Positions 8,615 to 12,468 of a DNA stretch of 12,468 bases are shown piece by piece. Numbering within the stretch: position 1 is the stretch's first letter; every line of letters starts with the position of its first letter. The position numbers were made by a program, and so were the translations under genes. Source of the stretch: Frankia sp. (GTDB taxonomy: Bacteria; Actinomycetota; Actinomycetes; Frankiales; Frankiaceae); contig JADGHD010000085.1 in assembly GCA_019689615.1 (NCBI GenBank), forward strand, positions 1 through 12,468, read 5' to 3'. The notes below the pieces were generated by a model. That model saw nothing but the letters and a program-made list of their open reading frames with translations. It was not told the origin of the DNA and searched no databases.

Positions 8615-9988
8615 GTGAGCGACGACGCTGAACTGGGCCAACGGCTGCATGGCCTGGTAGCGGCGCTGGCGGCGCCGGGCGCGGCGATGCGCAGCATCAC
8701 CGGCGACGGCGTGCGCACGGCCCTGTCCATCGTCCGCAAGGCGCTCGAGGAGCCTGGGCCCGCGGTCCCGTTCGAGGTGCGCGAGGTGCCGTCGGGCACG
8801 CCGGTCCTCGACTGGACCGTGCCCAGGGAGTGGAACGTCCGGGCCGCCTACCTGGTCGGCCCGGGCGGCTCCCGGGTGGCCGACGTCGCCGACAACGCCC
8901 TGCACCTGCTCGGCTACAGCGTGCCGGTACGCACCAGGCTCACCCTCGACGAGCTGCGCCCGCACCTGTTCTCGATGCCGGACCGGCCGGACTGGATCCC
9001 TTACCGGACGTCGTACTGGAACGAGAACTGGGGCTTCTGCCTGGCCGACAACGCGCTGCGGGCGCTGCCGGACGGCGAGTACGAGGTGGTGATCGACACC
9101 ACGCTCGACGACAACGGCTCGCTCACCTACGCCGAGGTCGTGCTGCCGGCCACCGAGCAGCCGCCCGGCGGTGGCGAGCCGGGCGAGTTCCTCATCACCA
9201 CCCACACCTGCCACCCGGCGATGGCCAACGACAACGGCTCCGGGATCGCGGTTGCCACCGAGCTCGCCCGCCACCTGGCCGCGCTGCCCCGCCGCCGGTT
9301 CACCTACCGGATCCTGTTCATCCCGGGCACGATCGGCTCGATCACCTGGCTCGCCGGCAACCCGGACGTCATTCCGCGGATCCGTCACGGCCTGGTGCTC
9401 ACCGGGCTCGGCGACCCCAGCGAGCCGACCTACAAGCGCAGCCGCCGCGGGAACGCCACCATCGACCGGGCGGCCGCCGCCGCGCTCGCGGAGACCGGCG
9501 AGCCGCACCGGATCGTCGACTTCTCCCCCTACGGCTACGACGAGCGGCAGTTCTGCTCACCCGGCTTCGACCTGCCGGTCGGCCGGTTCGGCCGCGGTCA
9601 GCACGGCGAGTACCCGCAGTACCACACCTCGGCCGACGACCTGTCGTTCGTCACGCCGGAGAGCCTCGCCGGCTCGTTCGCGATCGTCCGGCGGATCCTC
9701 GAGATCTGCGAGCGCGAGTCGGTCTGGCGCAACACCAGCCCCTACGGCGAGCCGCAGCTCGGCCGCCGCGGCCTGTACCGGGCGATCGGCGCGACCATGA
9801 ACCGCCAGGCCGCGGAGATGGCCCTGCTCTGGGTGCTCAACCTGGCCGACGGCCGGCACAGCCTGCTCGACATCGCCGAGCGGGCGGCGCTGCCGTTCGC
9901 CAGCGTCGAGGCGGCCGTCGACGCGCTCGCCGGGGTTGGCCTGCTGGTCGAGGAGTCGGCCGGGGCCAGGAACGGAGGCCAGGCGTGA
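8615..9988 (+). CDS. DUF2172/DUF4910 aminopeptidase-fold protein with winged-helix C-terminus
   Basis: A 457-residue protein of a family often annotated as aminopeptidase-like and found in polysaccharide loci. An all-helical start (about 1-45) leads to a peptidase-like core (about 50-370) with an inserted DUF2172 segment (about 65-165, including VPREWNVRAAYL). Likely metal ligands sit in HTCHPAMANDNGSG (His197, His200, Asp206), in YDERQFCSPG (Asp309/Glu310) and in YHTSADDL (His337); FIPGTIGSITWL (235-246) is a family signature. Residues about 390-450 look like a winged helix (ADGRHSLLDIAERAALPF). No signal peptide, so cytoplasmic. It may cleave an amide bond, for example deacylating or hydrolysing an aminoacyl or acetamido intermediate, but no reaction is established here. 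The GTG start lies one base after the upstream stop without a strong ribosome binding site, implying translational coupling. Its TGA overlaps the next GTG. Confidence 0.85.
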   Translation: MSDDAELGQRLHGLVAALAAPGAAMRSITGDGVRTALSIVRKALEEPGPAVPFEVREVPSGTPVLDWTVPREWNVRAAYLVGPGGSRVADVADNALHLLGYSVPVRTRLTLDELRPHLFSMPDRPDWIPYRTSYWNENWGFCLADNALRALPDGEYEVVIDTTLDDNGSLTYAEVVLPATEQPPGGGEPGEFLITTHTCHPAMANDNGSGIAVATELARHLAALPRRRFTYRILFIPGTIGSITWLAGNPDVIPRIRHGLVLTGLGDPSEPTYKRSRRGNATIDRAAAAALAETGEPHRIVDFSPYGYDERQFCSPGFDLPVGRFGRGQHGEYPQYHTSADDLSFVTPESLAGSFAIVRRILEICERESVWRNTSPYGEPQLGRRGLYRAIGATMNRQAAEMALLWVLNLADGRHSLLDIAERAALPFASVEAAVDALAGVGLLVEESAGARNGGQA

Positions 9989-10719
9989 GCACCGTCTGGA
10001 CGATCGTGCTCGCCGCCGGCGGCGGCACCCGGTTCGGCGGGCCGAAGCAGTTCGCCGACCTGGGCGGACGCCCGCTGGTCGAGCATCCCATGCTGGCGGC
10101 GGCGCCGGTCAGCGACGGCGTGGTGGTGGTCCTGCCGCCCGCCCTGCTCGACCGCTGGACACCGCCGGCCGACCTGCCGGCGCCGGTGGTGGTGACCGCT
10201 GGCGGCGCGACCCGGGCGCAGTCGGTCCGGGCCGGGCTCGCCGCCGTGCCCGCCTCGGCCGGCGTCATCGTGGTGACCGACGCGGCCCACCCATTGGCGA
10301 GCACCGCCCTCTACCAGTCCGTCGTGGACACGGTGCGCGGCGGTGCCGACGCGGCGGTGCCAGGCCTGCCGCTCACCGAGGTTGTCAAGGAGATCCGTCC
10401 GGCCACCGACGGCACGCTGGTGGCCGGCGCCTCCCTCGCCAGGGAGACGCACCGGCTGGTGCAGACCCCACACGCCTTCCGCGCCAGCCTGCTGCGAGCG
10501 GTGCACGCCGACGCAACGGAGGCGGTCGAGGACTCGGCGATGGTTGCGGACGCCGGGGCGGCGGTCGTCGTCGTCCCCGGTGAGCCGATGAACATTCACG
10601 TGACCACGCCGGAGGAACTCGCGATGGCGCGGCGCCTACTGGTTTCCGGGGCGTTCCCGGACTCCGTCGAAGGGGAGTTCGATGACCACGGTTCAGGTCG
10701 AGTCCACGCTGTCCGATGA
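9985..10719 (+). CDS. IspD-family cytidylyltransferase paralogue
   Basis: A 244-residue protein. The GTG start (9985) overlaps the upstream TGA, with GGAGG (9974-9978) six bases away. The CTP-binding signature LAAGGGTRFGGPKQF (9-23) supplies Arg16 and Lys21; LARETHRLVQTPHAF (151-165), VEDSAMV (181-187) and PGEPMNIHVTTPEEL (198-212) follow the IspD/TarI plan. IspD enzymes couple CTP to 2-C-methylerythritol 4-phosphate, TarI to ribitol 5-phosphate. The substrate side is changed here: the usual HDAxRP reads TDAAHP (98-103), and the Lys of NIKxT is His205. These differences and the operon context argue against the isoprenoid enzyme and for another phosphorylated polyol or similar acceptor. A 20-residue charged tail follows the domain. 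The last 38 bases overlap the next gene. Confidence 0.88.
   Translation: MSTVWTIVLAAGGGTRFGGPKQFADLGGRPLVEHPMLAAAPVSDGVVVVLPPALLDRWTPPADLPAPVVVTAGGATRAQSVRAGLAAVPASAGVIVVTDAAHPLASTALYQSVVDTVRGGADAAVPGLPLTEVVKEIRPATDGTLVAGASLARETHRLVQTPHAFRASLLRAVHADATEAVEDSAMVADAGAAVVVVPGEPMNIHVTTPEELAMARRLLVSGAFPDSVEGEFDDHGSGRVHAVR
10671..10677 (+). promoter_or_regulatory. Strong ribosome binding site inside the upstream gene
   Basis: AGGGGAG lies four bases before the ATG at 10682, within the 3' end of the cytidylyltransferase gene. It fixes the start of the oxygenase gene despite the 38-bp overlap. Confidence 0.75.
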
Positions 10720-11602
10720 CGACCGCCGGGCGCGGCTGTTCGCTGGCGAGGTTTTCGTCTACGCGCCCAAGCCGAGCACGCTGGCGTTCGTCGAGTTCAC
10801 CCGCGGCCTGGTCCGGGAGGCGTTCGGCGACCTCGACCCGGAGACCGCGCAGTACCACATGCCGGTCGAGGAGTACGCCGCCCTGCTCGCCGACCTCAAG
10901 CCGCGCTTCATCCACCACCCGCGCTGCAAGGAGCTGATCCGGGAGGTGCTGCGCGAGCACGGCGCGGACATCGAGAAGACCTACTTCGACGTCCCCCGGC
11001 TGCGCACCTCGACCAGTGACGACTACCTGACCACCGGGATCGCGTACGCGTTCCACCCGCACCGCGACACCTGGTACTCGGCCCCGCTCTGCCAGCTCAA
11101 CTGGTGGATGCCGGTTTTCGACATCGTCCCGAACAACGGGCTCGCCTTCCACCCGAAGTACTGGGACAAGCCGGTCAGGAACGGGTCGGCGTCCTACAAC
11201 TACTACGAGTGGAACGCGAAGAACCGCGCCTCCGCCGCGCAGCACATCGGCAAGGACACCCGGGTGCAGCCCAAGCCGGAGGAGGAGATCGAGCTCTTCC
11301 CGCAGACCCGGATCGTCGCGCCGTCGGGCGGCATGATGATCTTCTCGGCGCAGCACCTGCACTCGTCGGTGCCGAACGACAGCGGGCGCACCCGGTTCAG
11401 CATCGACTTCCGCACCGTGCACTACGACGACGTGGTCAACCGCGTCGGCGCCCCGAACGCCGACTCCGCCTGCACCGGCACCACCATGCGGGACTACCTG
11501 CGGGCGACCGACTTCTCCCGGCTGCCAGAGGACCTGTGCGCCAGCTACGACACCGTGCCCCCGCCGCCGGACGCCGTGCTGGTCTTCGGCGGGGCCTCAT
11601 GA
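10682..11602 (+). CDS. Putative Fe(II)/2-oxoglutarate-dependent oxygenase (phytanoyl-CoA-dioxygenase-like)
   Basis: A 306-residue soluble protein. The facial triad pattern is visible: His127 and Asp129 in AFHPHRDTWYSAPL, and a distal His in SAQHLHSSVPNDSGRTRFSI. His227 is favoured over His225 because the following S-x-x-N-x-S-x-x-R spacing resembles PhyH-type enzymes, with Arg236 or Arg238 to hold 2-oxoglutarate. The core NWWMPVFDIVPNNGLAFHPKYW fits a jelly-roll strand pair in which substrate-side residues surround the iron. Such enzymes hydroxylate, epimerise or oxidise small molecules; the substrate here is presumably a sugar, polyol or nucleotide intermediate made by the neighbouring cytidylyltransferases, which is inference. 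The start is set by a strong ribosome binding site at 10671-10677. Its TGA overlaps the next ATG (ATGA at 11599-11602), so expression is coupled. A Pro-rich PPPPDAVLVFGG tail ends the protein. Confidence 0.72.
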   Translation: MTTVQVESTLSDDDRRARLFAGEVFVYAPKPSTLAFVEFTRGLVREAFGDLDPETAQYHMPVEEYAALLADLKPRFIHHPRCKELIREVLREHGADIEKTYFDVPRLRTSTSDDYLTTGIAYAFHPHRDTWYSAPLCQLNWWMPVFDIVPNNGLAFHPKYWDKPVRNGSASYNYYEWNAKNRASAAQHIGKDTRVQPKPEEEIELFPQTRIVAPSGGMMIFSAQHLHSSVPNDSGRTRFSIDFRTVHYDDVVNRVGAPNADSACTGTTMRDYLRATDFSRLPEDLCASYDTVPPPPDAVLVFGGAS

Positions 11603-12327
11603 CGGCACTCGCCGGGCGGACGGCCGTGGTCACCGGCGCGTCCAGCGGGATCGGCCGGGCGATCGCGCTGCGGCTGGTCACCGAGGGCGCGACGGTCACG
11701 GCCGTCGGCCGGGACAAGACCCGCCTGGACGAGCTGCCCGGCGCGCTGCCGCCCGGCGCGCCCGGGCGGATCATCCCGGCCCAGGTCGACCTGACCGACG
11801 ACGAGGCCAGGGCGGCGCTGGTCGCCGACCTGTCGGCCGGGCCGCGGGTGGACGTCCTGGTGCACAGCGCCGGCAGCTACTTGGCCGGGCCGCACGCCCA
11901 GGCCCGGGTCGACGACCTGGACGCGCAGTACGCCGCCAACGTGCGGGCGCCGTACGCGCTCACCCAGCAGCTGCTGCCGATGCTGCGCGCCGGCGGCGGC
12001 GACCTCGTCGTCGTGAACTCCTCGCAGGGGGTGCGGGCGGCCGGCAACACCGGCCAGTTCGCGGCGACCCAGCACGCGCTGAAGGCCATCGCGGACAGCC
12101 TGCGCCAGGAGGTCAACGCGGACGGGGTGCGGGTGTGCAGCATCCACCTCGGCCGCACCGCGACCCCCCGCCAGGAGGCGATCTTCGCCGCCGAGGGCCG
12201 GCCATACCAGCCGGAGCTGCTCGTCCAGCCGTCCGACGTGGCCGACGTCGTGGTGACCGTCCTGACCCTGCCGCGCGGCGCCGAGGTCACCGAGATCCAC
12301 CTGCGCCCGGCCCGCAAGAGCTACTGA
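11599..12327 (+). CDS. SDR-family protein with degenerate catalytic Tyr/Lys
   Basis: A 242-residue Rossmann-fold protein of the classical short-chain dehydrogenase/reductase size. The nucleotide-binding motif TGASSGIG (12-19) is intact, and VGRDKTRL after strand 2 suggests NADP(H). Other landmarks: HSAG (89-92, in place of NNAG), AANVRAPYALTQ (112-123) and NSSQG (140-144) with the catalytic Ser at 141. The YxxxK site reads FAATQHAL (154-161), so Tyr is replaced by Phe154 and Lys by Gln158 at the expected 13-residue distance from the Ser. Standard oxidoreductase chemistry is therefore doubtful; a binding, dehydratase-like, regulatory or altered-mechanism role is possible. In TarI/TarJ-type pathways a cytidylyltransferase is partnered by a reductase that makes its polyol substrate, and this gene may be a diverged counterpart. 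It is the last gene of the operon, starting in an ATGA overlap and followed by a terminator hairpin. Confidence 0.88.
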   Translation: MTALAGRTAVVTGASSGIGRAIALRLVTEGATVTAVGRDKTRLDELPGALPPGAPGRIIPAQVDLTDDEARAALVADLSAGPRVDVLVHSAGSYLAGPHAQARVDDLDAQYAANVRAPYALTQQLLPMLRAGGGDLVVVNSSQGVRAAGNTGQFAATQHALKAIADSLRQEVNADGVRVCSIHLGRTATPRQEAIFAAEGRPYQPELLVQPSDVADVVVTVLTLPRGAEVTEIHLRPARKSY

Positions 12328-12342
12328 GCGCGAAGCTACGCG

Positions 12343-12381
12343 CCGGCTGGTGGTGCCGCGCCACGTGCCACCACCAGCCGG
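12343..12381 (+). terminator. Strong hairpin terminator after the operon
   Basis: CCGGCTGGTGGTG (12343-12355) and CACCACCAGCCGG (12369-12381) form a perfect 13-bp stem with a 13-nt loop, 15 bases after the SDR stop codon. There is no T-tract, but long T-less hairpins are common terminators in actinobacteria. The remaining bases to the window end are low-complexity GC-rich DNA with no gene seen. Confidence 0.8.
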
Positions 12382-12468
12382 GCCCGCCGCCGCGCCGCCG
12401 GGCCGCGCCGGGCCGGCCGCGCCGCCGCGCGCCCGGTCTCGTTGCGCGGGCGTGGGGTTGGTAACCCG

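Noticed and set aside
9985..10719. Genuine isoprenoid-pathway ispD
   Set aside because: Key substrate-side residues differ, no ispF is adjacent, and the gene is locked into a five-gene operon with an RfbF-like enzyme.
12382..12468. tRNA or small RNA at the right edge, including a GGGTT-GGT-AACCC hairpin (12455-12467)
   Set aside because: The stem is only 5 bp and no cloverleaf arms are present; the rest is low-complexity GC-rich sequence.

Overview
The window is very GC-rich DNA with strong G/C preference at third codon positions, GTG and TTG starts, and the gene order mfd - SurA_N-like lipoprotein - mazG. That points to an actinobacterium. The genus cannot be fixed from the sequence; a Frankia-like or other filamentous lineage is a guess.

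Left part (1-4824, minus strand): a housekeeping block read right to left. It holds mfd (transcription-repair coupling factor), a SurA_N-like lipoprotein, and the first 76 codons of a MazG-type nucleotide pyrophosphohydrolase that runs off the left edge. Positions 4825-5440 are a 616-bp gap between mfd and the divergent merR. It contains a six-unit array of hairpin-forming repeats of about 29 bp (4986-5146), followed by a degenerate 18-bp repeat series (5172-5252). A MerR-family regulator (5441-5905, plus) starts at a TTG that lies inside an exact match to the actinobacterial DnaA box. It converges on a membrane-anchored GH26-like glycoside hydrolase (5973-7226, minus). Their 67-bp gap holds a 34-bp tandem duplication and a palindromic, terminator-like hairpin.

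Right part (7768-12327, plus): a compact five-gene operon with translational coupling throughout. It is preceded by a 541-bp gap with a possible promoter and structured leader, and closed by a 13-bp-stem terminator hairpin. In order it encodes an RfbF-like glucose-1-phosphate cytidylyltransferase, a DUF2172/DUF4910 aminopeptidase-fold protein with a winged-helix tail, an IspD-family cytidylyltransferase with altered substrate-site residues, a putative Fe(II)/2-oxoglutarate oxygenase, and an SDR protein lacking the catalytic Tyr and Lys. Two different CTP-dependent nucleotidyltransferases together with an oxygenase and an SDR suggest synthesis or tailoring of CDP-activated building blocks for a surface glycan or related glycoconjugate. 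No glycosyltransferase, 4,6-dehydratase or transporter is in the window, so the product is unknown. This operon is the best candidate here for an undescribed pathway.
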